A DNA stretch of 64,000 nucleotides from NCBI GenBank assembly GCA_030549335.1, contig CM060191.1, positions 52,737,447 through 52,801,446 of the forward strand, written 5' to 3'. The notes beneath the pieces are model-generated. The model did not search any database and had not been told where the DNA came from. It saw nothing but the letters and a program-made list of their open reading frames with translations. Positions 49,400 to 59,734 of this stretch are shown piece by piece; position 1 is the stretch's first letter, and each line of letters begins with the position of its first letter. Source of the DNA: Pontederia crassipes (Eukaryota > Streptophyta > Magnoliopsida > Commelinales > Pontederiaceae). The position numbers and the translations under genes were made by a program.

Positions 49400-50724
49400 T
49401 CATCCACTCTTCTGCTCATGTGATAAGACTTCTTGATAACATACTGGTTCTCCCCCTTTAGTTAATAACATGTACTCTGTCGGGAAGTACCGCTTTGATT
49501 CTTGTCTTTGTCTGTTCGACCTTCTCAACTGAGGCTCTTGCACTGGTGCATCATGCTCGACATGTGGCTCATCATCATTGTCTTCACTATCCGAAGGTAT
49601 ATCTGAATTATGTGAGCTGTTATCACTGCTACTATCATCTTGATCAGCTTCTGAAAAAATGTCATCTTCTATCAGTGCGTCAACTGAACTCGGTTCAGCT
49701 AGATAATCAGTGAAGGTAGTTGGCTCTTTGCCCTTCGACAGATCTTCAATTGTTTGGTGTTCCATGAACACAACATCTCTACTTCTGATAACCTTCTTGT
49801 TAACAGGATCCCGAAGTCTGTAGCCAAATTTTTCACCTCCATATCCGAGGAAGATACATTCTTTCGATTTGCTGTCAAGTTTTGACCGCTCATCACTGGG
49901 GATGTGAACAAAGGCTCTGCAACCGAACACTTTGAAATGCTTATATGAAACATTCTTCCCTGACCAGACTTTCAGAGGTATGTCACCATCCAGAGGTACT
50001 GATGGTGAATGGTTGATCAGTTCAACCGCAGTCATCATTGCTTCACCCCAAAATTCCTTTGATAGCTTAGCATGAAGAAGCATACATCTGACACGTTCCT
50101 CGATTGTTTTATTCATTCTCTTAGCAACACTATTTTGCTGAGGAGTCTTGGGAACTGTCTTCTCAAACTTGATGCCATAGGTTTGCAGTATTCTTCAAAC
50201 GGTCCTCTGTATTCGCCGTCATTGTCTGCCCGAATACATTTGAGCTTCTTGCCAGTTTCTCTTTCGACTTTGGCATGAAACTTCTTGAACTCTGCCAACA
50301 CCTAATTTTTGTGTGCTATAGGAAAAGCTCAGACTTTTCAAGAATGGTCATCAATAAATGTAACAAAATAAAGAGCACCACCTAGAGTTTTATCTTTCAT
50401 ATAGCGGACATCAGTATACACCAAATCAAGTACGTGCGAACTTCTAGATGAAGAAGTCCTATTAAATGTAACTCTAGTCTGCTTACCAGTCAAGCAGTGA
50501 ATACATATGTCAAGTGAAGTTTATTTCACACCTGATAGCAGATTTTGTTGAGTTAATATCTGAAGTCCTTTCTCACCTATATGACCAAGCCGCTTGTGCC
50601 ATAACTCAGAGGATGACATCTCTTGAGTCACGTTTATCTTTTCGGTGCAGTGTTGTGCTTCAGTCTTGTAGAGTGTACCATCTTTGTTTCCTTTCGCCAA
50701 TAGGAGTGAACCTCGCTTGAGCTT
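49400..50724 (-). pseudogene. Copia integrase, broken
   Basis: 50113-50301 encodes the catalytic core piece with IRADNDGEYRGPFEEYC. A frameshift then moves to 49400-50116, which has FWGEAMMTAVELINHSPS, LKVWSGKNVSYKHFKVFGC and GYGGEKFGYRLRDP, the conserved end of copia integrase. An acidic linker (DDSSSDNSSHNSD) follows. The HHCC zinc region expected at about 50330-50720 is interrupted by stops. Confidence 0.9.
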
Positions 50725-51936
50725 TTACACTCCCCCTTTGAAGTTGCTATCATAGTCGTCATCGTCTAATTTTTCAACTGAAATTAGGTTGAGACGGATC
50801 TCTGGTACATGCCTCACATCTTTGAGCACAATTTTGCATCCTATGTTGGTATTCAACTGAATGTCTCCAACGCCAGCAATTTGAGATTCTGACTTGTTCC
50901 CCATCTTTACTGATCCGAATGCTCCATCTTTATATGTTGAGAATACATCTCTGCGAGAGGTAACATGAAACGAAGCTGCAGTGTCTAAGATCCAAACTGA
51001 ATCTTGACTCACAACATTGACACCATCTTCTTCCTCTTCTTGAGTAAGAAAGTATACATCATCTGATGTAGCCACCGCAATGTTATTTCCATCACTGCCC
51101 CTTTTTTCTTTTTCAGCATCTTCAGACCCTTCATGTGATTGATCACGCTTTAATTTTCTGCATTCCTTCTTAAAGTGTCCTGGCTTGCCACAATGATAAC
51201 AGATGACTTCTTTCTTGGACTTCGACTTGCCTCTTGATTTTGATCTATCGTGGCTGTGAGAGTTTCTCTGTTTATTTCTCCTACGATCTTCCATGATAAA
51301 TGCCTCTGATTTATTGTTGAGATTCTACTCTTGCCTTCTCGTTTCTTCATTGAACAAACTATCCTTGATAGTTTCTAAAGATAGTTGTCCACTTGGAGCA
51401 GAGTTGTTCAGAGAGATAACGAGTGTTTCCCAACTATCAGATAAAGAGCTCAGTAGTACTAGTGCTTGGATCTCATCTTCAAGCACGATCTTTACTGAGG
51501 ACAACTTGTTAATCAATTCCTGAAAACTGTCAAGATGTTCTGCAATAGAGTGATCATCCTTGTACTTCAGGTTAACAAGTTTCTTCATCAATAACACTTT
51601 ATTCTGTGGCGATTTGCGTTCATACATTTCTTGCAATTTTTTTCACACTTCATCGGGTTCATCGATATTTGCGATATGATGAAATACCTTGTCGTCGACC
51701 CATTGTCGGATTTGTGTGACTATCTTGGTCTTAATCCTCCACCACTTTTTATTATCCATGTTCTCGGACATTATAGCATCATCTTCGATTGGATCATAAA
51801 GGTCTTTGCAATTTAAGTAATCCTTAATCTGAGGCTTACAGATAGAATAATTTGTTCCTGTGAGCACATGCATCTGATTGGAGGCATTATTGTCCTCCAT
51901 TATAATGTGCGCTTCCTGACCAGACTCTGATACCAC
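50725..51936 (-). pseudogene. Copia gag and protease, broken
   Basis: Gag runs through two open segments (51643-51936 and 51325-51636) separated by a stop or shift near 51640. It contains the UBN2-type core (YKDDHSIAEHLDSFQELINK, LSDSWETLVISL). The segment 50725-51294 holds the zinc knuckle CYHCGKPGHFKKEC after an Arg/Ser-rich stretch, then a protease active-site string, WILDTAASFHVTS, followed by the GVGDIQL and LKDVRHVPEIRLNLIS motifs of copia protease/pre-integrase. A stop follows at about 50722. In an active element these would form one frame. Confidence 0.9.
51921..51936 (-). other. Primer-binding site (initiator Met tRNA)
   Basis: The minus strand reads GTGGTATCAGAGTCTG directly inside the 5' LTR. 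TGGTATCAGAG matches the 3' end complement of plant initiator methionine tRNA, the usual copia primer. Confidence 0.9.
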
Positions 51937-52544
51937 TGTTGGAAAAAAAGGCTGAACTGATAGTTGCGAAATTATTTTCTTTTTTCCTTTTTAATGCGCA
52001 CAATAATAATGGGATGATGACAATAATATAGCAAAATTAAATCAGACCAAAGACGCAGAGAATTAACGTGGAAAATCCCTAGAGAAAAAAAAATCACGGG
52101 AGCAAGAAAATTTTTCACTATGAAATAATAGTATGCTATAAAATATTTTCTCTAAACTATGCAGATGATTACAATAATAATCTCAAGAATTAATCTTGAA
52201 TGTCACGAAATAAATATCTCTCGAAACTGAGGATAAAAGTCAGAACGATATCACCGGAATATGAGGAATAGATGAAAAGACTGTTGAAAAATAATGCCTG
52301 AAGTTTCATTGAGAACGAATAAGAACTCGTTCCCGAAATGAACTCCGAAATTTTTTTCTTTCTCTTCTCTTTTTTCTCTCTCTCGGTCCGCTTCAAGGGA
52401 TGGTGACGTCCTTTTATAGCTTCAGATGATAAACTTCACGTTTGATTTTTTTCCTCCTCCGTCTAGAATTCGTGTTTGACATCAACGTACTTTTTCCTTT
52501 TTTTTTTTCAATCGTTGTCGGACTCGCATGGCAAGAATCCAACA
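51937..52544 (-). repeat. 5' LTR of the copia element, with promoter TATA
   Basis: Termini are TGTTGG and CCAACA. In the minus sense, CTATAAAAGG (about 52410-52419) is a plausible Pol II TATA box driving leftward transcription; the 3' LTR has the same string. Confidence 0.92.
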
Positions 52545-54119
52545 AAAATGAATAATAAAAATCAAATTTCGACATACCAACAAATAAATAATAAGTATCT
52601 GGATAAAAATATGTTTAAACAACAATATTTAAAATTTTAAAAAATAAAGAAGATTTGATTCAAGTAAATTAATTGTGATGTGATGGCGTAAAACATATTA
52701 TTTACTGAAAATAGATACAAACTTATCACAGATATTATAAATCTTTACGACAAATAACTTAATATACCTAATACATAAATTTTATTTTACTTATGGATTA
52801 CTAACCCTCAAATTTCGATGATAAAGAGATCAAAATACATCATTACATGTGTCACGAGAAAGTAGCTCATAAACAACATTTAGCTACGACATGTTGGCCA
52901 TTTGTAGAATCTAAAGCCCGCGATTTTGTATTCATTGGCACCACGTGGACTTCCCTCTCTATCTCTCTCTACTGCATCTGAAACCCTCCCTTTGTTGTAA
53001 TCTATATATATAATAATAATAATTGAAGTTTTGACGCATCCTTCATATATGACATGATAAAGAGAGTGAGGACTATGAGACATAAGAATTAACGTTAGAC
53101 GATGATTTAAAGACGTCCTTATCCCACATAATTTTTATTTCTTACGGATAATGACGCTAAGAACGTGAGACAAAAATTAGCTCATATAAATCACACGATC
53201 CACTGTTAAGATTTCTATAAATAAATAAATGTTTATTTGTAAATCGTCAAATGATAATTCATCTATATAGATCAATTTTTGTCTCATGGAGAATGAGATT
53301 AAGGGTTATGTAAGACAAATATTGGTTCATATATATGAGTCACATTTGAATCGTCATCTGACGATCCATAAATAAGCACCTTTAATATTTCTACAAATAA
53401 GTTCTTCATATCATACATCCAAGGGTCTCCCACATAATTTTTATTCTATGTGTGTAACGCCCCCAAAATTGCCCGTCCTACAACGTAGACAGTCAGGTTG
53501 ACTCCGGGAGCGCGACATTGTCTGCTACACCATTGACCATACTATGATATTGATCATTCAACAATTTGTATACGTGACAATAATTGAAATAATAAAATAA
53601 GTACGGACTTTATTGCGGAAGGTGGAAATATACGTTATTGCGGAAGAGTTGGAATATCAAAGGGCACTAAGCACTTATTGCAGTCCACATGTAAGTGGGC
53701 AATGACAATAATTTTCAATAAAATATCGACAATGGTAACATATTTGATTATAGCGGAAAAGACCATAATAATCTGATGAAGAGATGAATTATTTAATTAA
53801 TGCAATTACAAACAAAAAACATTATTGATTGCAATGAGTCATGTACAACAACCCTTGAGCACTGCATTCTCCATCACTCCTCTCTAGATAAGACTCTCAC
53901 CTGCAAAATCTCAATTGTAGGGGGCATCGAATACCCGTGAGCGAAAACGCCCAGTACAATAGAATCATATGCTATAAATTAATAATATCAACATGCTTGA
54001 ATAAATAACAGATAAGCAATGACATATTTTGCTATGGACATATAATCTCTTCTTTTCTCATTATAGTCAATACTTTGGTTGCACAAGGCAATGAATCTTC
54101 ATAGCTATATTTCATTCCT

Positions 54120-54690
54120 TACTCTGTCCATGCTCTACTCTCTTCTATAACATTGCTTTGTCATTACTATGTCAAACTCTGTACTTTGTTATACATTACT
54201 TGACATACTTTGATATACTTTCTAATACATTATTTTTTCATGCTTTGCTATACTTTGCATTGCAATACTTTGCTATGCTTTACTTTATCATGCTTATTAT
54301 ACTTTACTTTACTATGCTCTACAATATTGTGTCATACTGTATCATGCTTTACTTTACTATGCTTTACTTTGACATGCTTTGCTATACTTTTACATAAGGC
54401 AATGAATCATTATGTCCATGCCTTATTCTGTACTATATCCATACTCTATTCTTTTTTGTAACTTTGCTTTGTCTTTACTATATCATACTCTGTACTTTGC
54501 CATACATTACTTTGTCATACTTTGCTATAATTTGCCATATAATTCTTTGCTATGCATTACTATACTTTACCATACTATACTTTACTGTATTATACTTTAC
54601 TTTACCATGCTTTGTCATGCTTTACTTTACATACTTTACCATGAGTTATACTATATCTTTTACATTACTATGCAGTCTTTGAAATTCGTA
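54120..54690. repeat. Low-complexity TATGCTTTACT-type tract
   Basis: Some 570 bp are built almost only from 9-12-base variants such as CTTTACTATG, CTTTGCTATA and CTTTGTCATA, including two long copies of the same order (starting near 54130 and 54430). The open frames here encode Tyr/Phe/Leu/Cys repeats and are artefacts. Confidence 0.85.
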
Positions 54691-54759
54691 GTCCTATGCG
54701 AGTTCGACTTTATTAGGTTGTGATGTCAGAGGTGCCTCTCTGAATCTCTGAAGCCAGTA

Positions 54760-55060
54760 AGCTCAAAAAGGGAAAAGGGGTGGGTGTTAATGTCTCACCC
54801 AATTCGGAATGTAGGTGGGAGAGAACCTACACCTCAGGAACAGTAGTTAATTAAGAAACATGTAGGTTCACTGTCTCCTTAGTTAGCTATCTGTCCCTCT
54901 GACTCAATACTATAATCTCTGGAGGAAAGAGTGTGACCAATGTATCACCCTTCATTCGAGATACAGGTGGGAGAAGACCTGAAATCTCAGTAACAGTAGT
55001 CATTGAAGACCAGTAGGTTCGCTGTCTCCTTAGCTAGCTACCTGCCCCTCTCTATACAAT
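54760..55060. repeat. ~152-bp tandem pair in the long solo LTR
   Basis: AGGTGGGAGA occurs at about 54813 and 54965, each within CACCC..AACAGTAGT..TAGGTTC-CTGTCTCCTTAG..CCCTCT. Identity is moderate. Confidence 0.75.
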
Positions 55061-55499
55061 GCTATGATACCGTCACAATGGGGCTAGTAATACCCACCTC
55101 ATGACGTTGGCCGTGGTGGGGCTATTAATACCTACATATTGACCTCTGTGATCTGTACTTGGGGGTGGCACATGGCAATCCCGTAATTTCATCTTTGCTT
55201 TACTTACATTGTTAATCATCTGTAGAATTTAGAAATCATGGATCAGAGAAAAATGGTAAAGTTAAACTTCTTTTCCTGAGTCAGAAAGGGCCATTACATT
55301 TTGTATTATATTAGACATGGCCTCAAGTGGCCTAACAAAAAGTGGGGCCAAACTATGAAGTTCGATTCCAAAAAGATCATTTACGTCTTTTGTAATAGAG
55401 CCCGGACTAGGTAAGGAAAATCCGATTTGAGTCTTTTGTTTTAGGATCCATGTACGTGACTCGGGCCGGATCAGTGTTCGTACTTTGAAATCGATTTGT

Positions 55500-55835
55500 A
55501 TTCTCTCTATCCTTGGACAGGTTGACCGCTCCCATTGGCCGGTCAATCGTTTTCTTGCACTGATCGGTCGACCATCCACAATGGACCGATCGACCATCAT
55601 CGGTCCGATCGACCGCTCGCATTGGACTGGTCGATCGCTCTCCTGACGATGTGTGCTGCCGGATCGATCGATCGATCTCCTTGAATCAGTTAATCATTCT
55701 CGATGGCACGCTTGTGCCTTACAAATCCGGTCGACCGTTCTTGTTGAGTCGGTCGACCGTTCTTCTGTTCGGTCGATTATTCTCATGGGGCCGGTCAACC
55801 GATCTTGCAATCGGTCGATTGATCCTGCGGCTGGA
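55500..55835. repeat. Short tandem repeats of GGTCGACCG type
   Basis: CGGTCGACCGTTCTT, CGGTCAATCG and CGATCGACC variants recur every 25-40 bp up to the border of the hAT element. Compare 5441-5700, 33755-34255 and 63960-63990. Confidence 0.75.
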
Positions 55836-55889
55836 AATAGAGTCGCCCGTCGATTTCTCCTTTCCCGACTGACTTCCGGCCGTCGGATC

Positions 55890-56752
55890 TAGGGATGGCA
55901 CCCGCCACTGTTTGGGGCCGATTCCCCGAATTTTTTTATTAAAAAAGTGAAAAAATTAGAAAAAAATCACAAATAAAAAAATAGTGCTGCCGACCGCAGC
56001 GGCGATTTCGCTCTGCGGCTTCCAAGTACTCGAGGCACGACAAAACTCTGGCGTCGAACATTAACACTGCCGAGACCTTCAGGATGCCGAGCACCTTGCT
56101 GACGTCCTCGCGCATGACGCACCGCCGAAGGTCGCGACAGTACATGAGGCGAATGGTTTCGGCATAGGCCTCGATGTCATCGCAGTCGGAGATCTCGACG
56201 AGGTGAGGGAGGATGCCCTGCTGCTTAGACCAGTTGTCTGAGAGCTTAGCCGCGAAGAAGCGGCTTTGCGCCATGAGGACATGGCGGTGGACGCTGAGGG
56301 ACACGGAAAGGCCGTCTCTTGAGCGGAGGGCGAGCCGGACGTCGCTGGACGCCTGGTCGGTCAGCTGGTTCCCAAGGCTGCAGCTACCAACGATCTCCGC
56401 AATCCGCTCCTGAAGCAGCACTTGATGAAAAGGGGAGATTAGGGTTGGGGTGGGAGAAAAAGAGAGGAGATTGAAAGGAGTTAGGGTTTTTTATCTTATA
56501 TATGATGAATGGACGGCTAAGATTTAATCTGATGAGTGATAATTAAAATAATTTATTAATTAAATATTATGACGGAAAGACGGGGACCCGATGGGGCGGG
56601 GGCAGCCCACCCCTCCCCGATCCCCGAATGAGGGGTCGGGGGTAGTTTGCCCCCCATCCCCGCCCCCGCGGGGAAAAAATCCCCGAACGCGGGGCCCCGA
56701 ATGGGGATTTCCCGCGGGGCCCCATTCGGGGGCAGGGATGTTGTCACCCCTA
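55890..56752. mobile_element. Non-autonomous hAT transposon carrying a BTB gene fragment (pack-hAT)
   Basis: The left end TAGGGATGGCA and the inverse of the right end, TAGGGGTGACA, form imperfect terminal inverted repeats. The perfect 8-bp duplication GTCGGATC flanks them (55882-55889 and 56753-56760), the diagnostic length for hAT elements. The right subterminal region (56580-56745) is extremely GC-rich with CCCCG/CGGGG inverted strings that can fold. There is no transposase. The middle is a GC-rich piece of a host BTB/POZ gene on the minus strand. The 863-bp element is nested in the long solo LTR. Confidence 0.9.
55986..56421 (-). pseudogene. Captured BTB/POZ domain gene fragment
   Basis: The minus-strand frame (from ATG at 56421; open to 55939) gives a BTB fold like that of plant At1g63850-type proteins: [58 protein letters not shown], then the BACK-like start [18 protein letters not shown] and [13 protein letters not shown]. 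Homology stops abruptly at LEAA (about 56010) and runs into noncoding transposon sequence. The parent family continues for several hundred residues more, so both ends of the gene are missing. The ~145 homologous codons are uninterrupted, so a truncated peptide could be made if transcribed. The intact source gene is not in this window. Confidence 0.88.
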
Positions 56753-58290
56753 GTCGGATCACGACGGTTACAATACAAAAATTGTAACTTATGGTCTATA
56801 GATTACTATGACATCATCACACGCATTATATGATCAAAGATTTATCGCCTATGGGGATTAAACGTCTAAGATACCTTTTTCGATCGTTTTCCGTTCGTCG
56901 GCGATCCCTGCGTCGTCTTCTCTAGCTCCGATGGTTCTTAGCCGACGAGAAGGGTACGGCCGACCTTCACGAATGCGCTGGTGGAGGATTGCTGTGCGTC
57001 AACATTCATCGGATTGATCCTTCATCCCTGCGTGCGCGTGCAGTCTGCCGGAGCAGAGGAAGGGGAAGAACAGAGGGCTTATTTTGGTGGCCGGTCCAAG
57101 GAGATCCAAGAGGGGAGCATGGGAAATCCTCTCCTCTCTTATAGCCTTTCTCTTGCCGAATCATAGGAGGAATCAGAGAGCAAATCGGGGGACCAATCGG
57201 GAAGGAAATCTCTTTCTCCATTTATTGTTCATCATTTCCTTCTTCCTTTTTATTTCAAATCTCTTTTTTTTCTTGCTCCTCCCATGTTCTGAATTTGATT
57301 TAGCATTTAAATTCTTTCCATGTTTGTGTTGATTCTTGTCAGATGTTACACAATGTGTGTTCGAATTCAAATCCCTTTCTTATTTGAATCCCTTGACGCT
57401 TTAATTCTATTTATTTGATTTGAATTAAATTCCAAATTCCCTTCCTCTTCTGATCTTTCCTTCTCCTGAATTTAATTTGCGTTTAAATTCTTTGCATATA
57501 CGTGTTAATGAAATTTGCCAGTCGTTTTACGTTTCGAATTTTAAATCCTTTCCCCTTTTGTATGCTTTCATGTTTTGATTCTTTTGAACTCCTTTCTTAA
57601 TTATAATTTACGTTTGATTCTTGATTTCCTCTCATTAATGTCATTTAATTCCTTGTTTTTGAATTCATTTCCTTCTTTAAGAATTGATTTCAATTAATTT
57701 TCAATTTGAATTCCCCCATTAATGACATTGATTTCAATTGATTTTCAATTAATTCCTCCATTAAATTCATTGATTTCACGTTTTGATTTCTTTCATTAAT
57801 TGCATTAAATTTCAATTTTGAATCTTTTTCCTTATATGAAATTTTGCATACGTTACACTGTGGAGAATGACATTATGGATTATGTGGGATAAAATTGGCT
57901 CACATATATAAATCATTATTGAATCATAATTTGACAATTCATGAGCACCATTGATATCTCTACATATCTTTACAAAAGAGTGCCTATTTGCATATCGTCT
58001 GATGGACCTCTCATATATTATGGGTCAGTTTTTACCCCATATAATTTTTATTTCCTATGGGAATGACATTAAGGACTATGTGGGAATTAAATTGGCTTAT
58101 ATATCTCCTAAAAAAATTGGCTTATGTATATGGACTACTCTTGGATCATAATCTGACGGGCCACAAATAAACACCCTAAGATCTTTACAAATAAATGCCT
58201 ATGTGCATATCGTCATATGATGATCTAATGATGTCTCATATGATAAGGGTAAGTTTTTAATTTTTTGTCTCAGATCATCCTTATTCCCTA

Positions 58291-59730
58291 TGAAGAATAC
58301 ACAACAAATTGTACTATATTTATTATAACATATTAATTAATCAGTTAATAATATAGAAATAGCATTTACTAAATGCCATAATCTTAACCAGTCATGCTAA
58401 AAAGGTCTGAAGGCTGCGTTTGGAAACAGAACTATAGTTCCTCCTAATAGTTGAATTGATATATTAGTTCGAGGTGTGTTTGGATGATGTGAAACATAAT
58501 GACGATAAACTAGAGAGTTGATATGATGGATTATTTTTTTAGTGAGTTTTGAAATAAAAATGATTATTTTAAATATAAAGTATAATTTTATTATAAAAAT
58601 TTATGGAAATTTTTTGTTAAAAAATATATTATTTAATATAAAAACATTTTTAAATTAATTAGATTTAATGAAATATTAATAATTTTAATAAAATAATAAG
58701 TAATAAATAATATTATATTAATCCTTTATTATAGAATTTTATATTTATTAAAAAATTATTTTATAAAAGAAATGTGTGAGAGAAAAGAAAAAAATGAAAT
58801 AATCAAAACAAATGTTGCATCAGCGAAAGAAAAAGTAGTCGGTTCCACTAAAATGATGGAAAAGGAGCACCTGGAACAATTTCAGTTCCAGGTTTGGTTC
58901 TCATACGGGAGCCAAATTCTAGAATCGCGTTTGTTAGAACCAAGCGGAACAAAAGCACGATGTTGACCTCCTTTCATTGCCAAATGCAGCGCAAGAGATT
59001 GAGCTCACTATTAATTTTAGTTCTCATTTTCCTCACATCCATTAAAATATGCAATGGTGAAAAATTATAATTTATATTTATAATTATATAAAATATAAAG
59101 GTATCTGGTTTGTGTTATTTGCTTGGAGTTCTAAAAACTATTTTCACGTGTCATGCAAAACTCCAAACATCTTGTAATTATGACATCCTCATGCAGCAAA
59201 AAGATTCAGTACATAATTTTAAATAAGGTAAGATCTAACCTTAGGCACAATGAACGGTGTCCTATTACATCGTGCAAGTATGCCTCTAATATTCTTGAAA
59301 ATTTTGCAGAAAACAAATGTCGAAGTCATCGGTTCAAGCAAATGATGATCGACAAATAAGCTAACAGGAATCCACTAGCACCTTGGAAAGAATCTAAGGT
59401 CAAGAACGTGCGCACACGAACCTCAGTTCAGAAAACTCAAAACTTGAATGTTAATTGAAAAGATAACGGTGTTTAATTCTTATGAGTCAAGCCAATATAT
59501 AGAGATTCACAACTAGCTTATACTATTAGCACTAGGACTCCTATAGCAAAAGGAAAATACAATCCCATCAGCATTAGGACTCATAACCTACAAAAGTAAA
59601 CTAAAAAGAAATAACACTCTCAACAGCATTAGGACTCCTAACAGAAATAAACTAAAAAGGAAATAACAATCCTATAAGCACACTCCTAACATATTCTTCA
59701 AATTTGAAACTAAATCAAACTAGATTCTTG
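58291..59730. other. AT-rich spacer with a MITE-like block, no gene
   Basis: At 58420-58970, outward GCGTTTGGAAACAGAACTA and inward AGAATCGCGTTTGTTAG parts around an AT-rich core (GTTCC inversions near 58440 and 58900) look like an old MITE, without clear ends. 59440-59700 contains three copies of CATTAGGACTCCTA-like strings (near 59525, 59575, 59625). No coding region. Confidence 0.4.
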
Positions 59731-59734
59731 GCCA

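Larger units (their letters stand above)
47267..52544 (-). mobile_element. Decayed full-length Ty1-copia retrotransposon, TSD AAAAT
   Basis: Minus-strand element with a 5' LTR at 51937-52544 (TGTTGG..CCAACA) and a 3' LTR at 47267-47885. Both are flanked by AAAAT (47262-47266 and 52545-52549). A primer-binding site abuts the 5' LTR, and a polypurine tract, AAAGAAGGGAGAGTT in the minus sense, abuts the 3' LTR. Domain order gag, protease, integrase, reverse transcriptase, RNase H is that of Ty1-copia, and the protein wording is TNT1-like. The LTRs differ at roughly a tenth of positions by eye plus a ~15-bp indel near 47715/52387, and the coding region has several stops and frameshifts. The insertion is therefore old and inactive. 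Confidence 0.95.
47030..53045. repeat. Segmental duplication, copy B, interrupted by a copia element
   Basis: 47030-47266 matches the left part of copy A (45487-45722). After the copia element, 52545-53045 matches the remainder (45723-46260). The pre-insertion join in copy B reads TTCAAAATGAATAATAAAAA, against TTCAAATGAATAATAAAAA in copy A. Its (AAT)n tract is shorter than in copy A. Confidence 0.9.
53453..57857. mobile_element. Very long solo LTR, gypsy style, with a nested hAT
   Basis: It starts TGTAACGCCCCC and ends ACGTTACA. It is flanked by ATGTG (53448-53452) and CTGTG (57858-57862), a 5-bp duplication with one mismatch. The right end is fixed by the tandem array resuming immediately after it. 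Without the nested hAT and its extra 8-bp repeat it is about 3.5 kb. Internal blocks are a TATGCTTTACT-rich tract, a ~152-bp tandem pair, a GGTCGACCG repeat and a GC-rich 56860-57130 part. No coding region or second LTR is seen, so it is solo. Its termini relate it to the solo LTR at 32462-34685. Confidence 0.75.
53085..58290. repeat. Degenerate tandem array (~140-200-bp units) split by a solo LTR
   Basis: Units with CACATAATTTTTATT, GAGAATGACATTAAGG-like and TGTGGGA-AAATTGGCTCATAT strings recur at about 53146 and 53288 on the left and 57864 and 58058 on the right. The left part stops at ATTCTATGTG (53452) and the right part resumes with TGTGGAGAATGACATTA at 57859, so the array was continuous before the LTR inserted. 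No genes are in the array units. Confidence 0.75.

Noticed and set aside
54158..54723. Four overlapping open frames rich in Tyr, Phe, Leu and Cys
   Set aside because: By-products of the TATGCTTTACT low-complexity tract.
57341..57357. Alternative right end of the long solo LTR at GATGTTACACA followed by ATGTG
   Set aside because: It gives a tempting 5-bp match to the left flank, but the tandem array present left of the LTR resumes only at 57859, so the end at 57857 with a one-mismatch TSD fits better.
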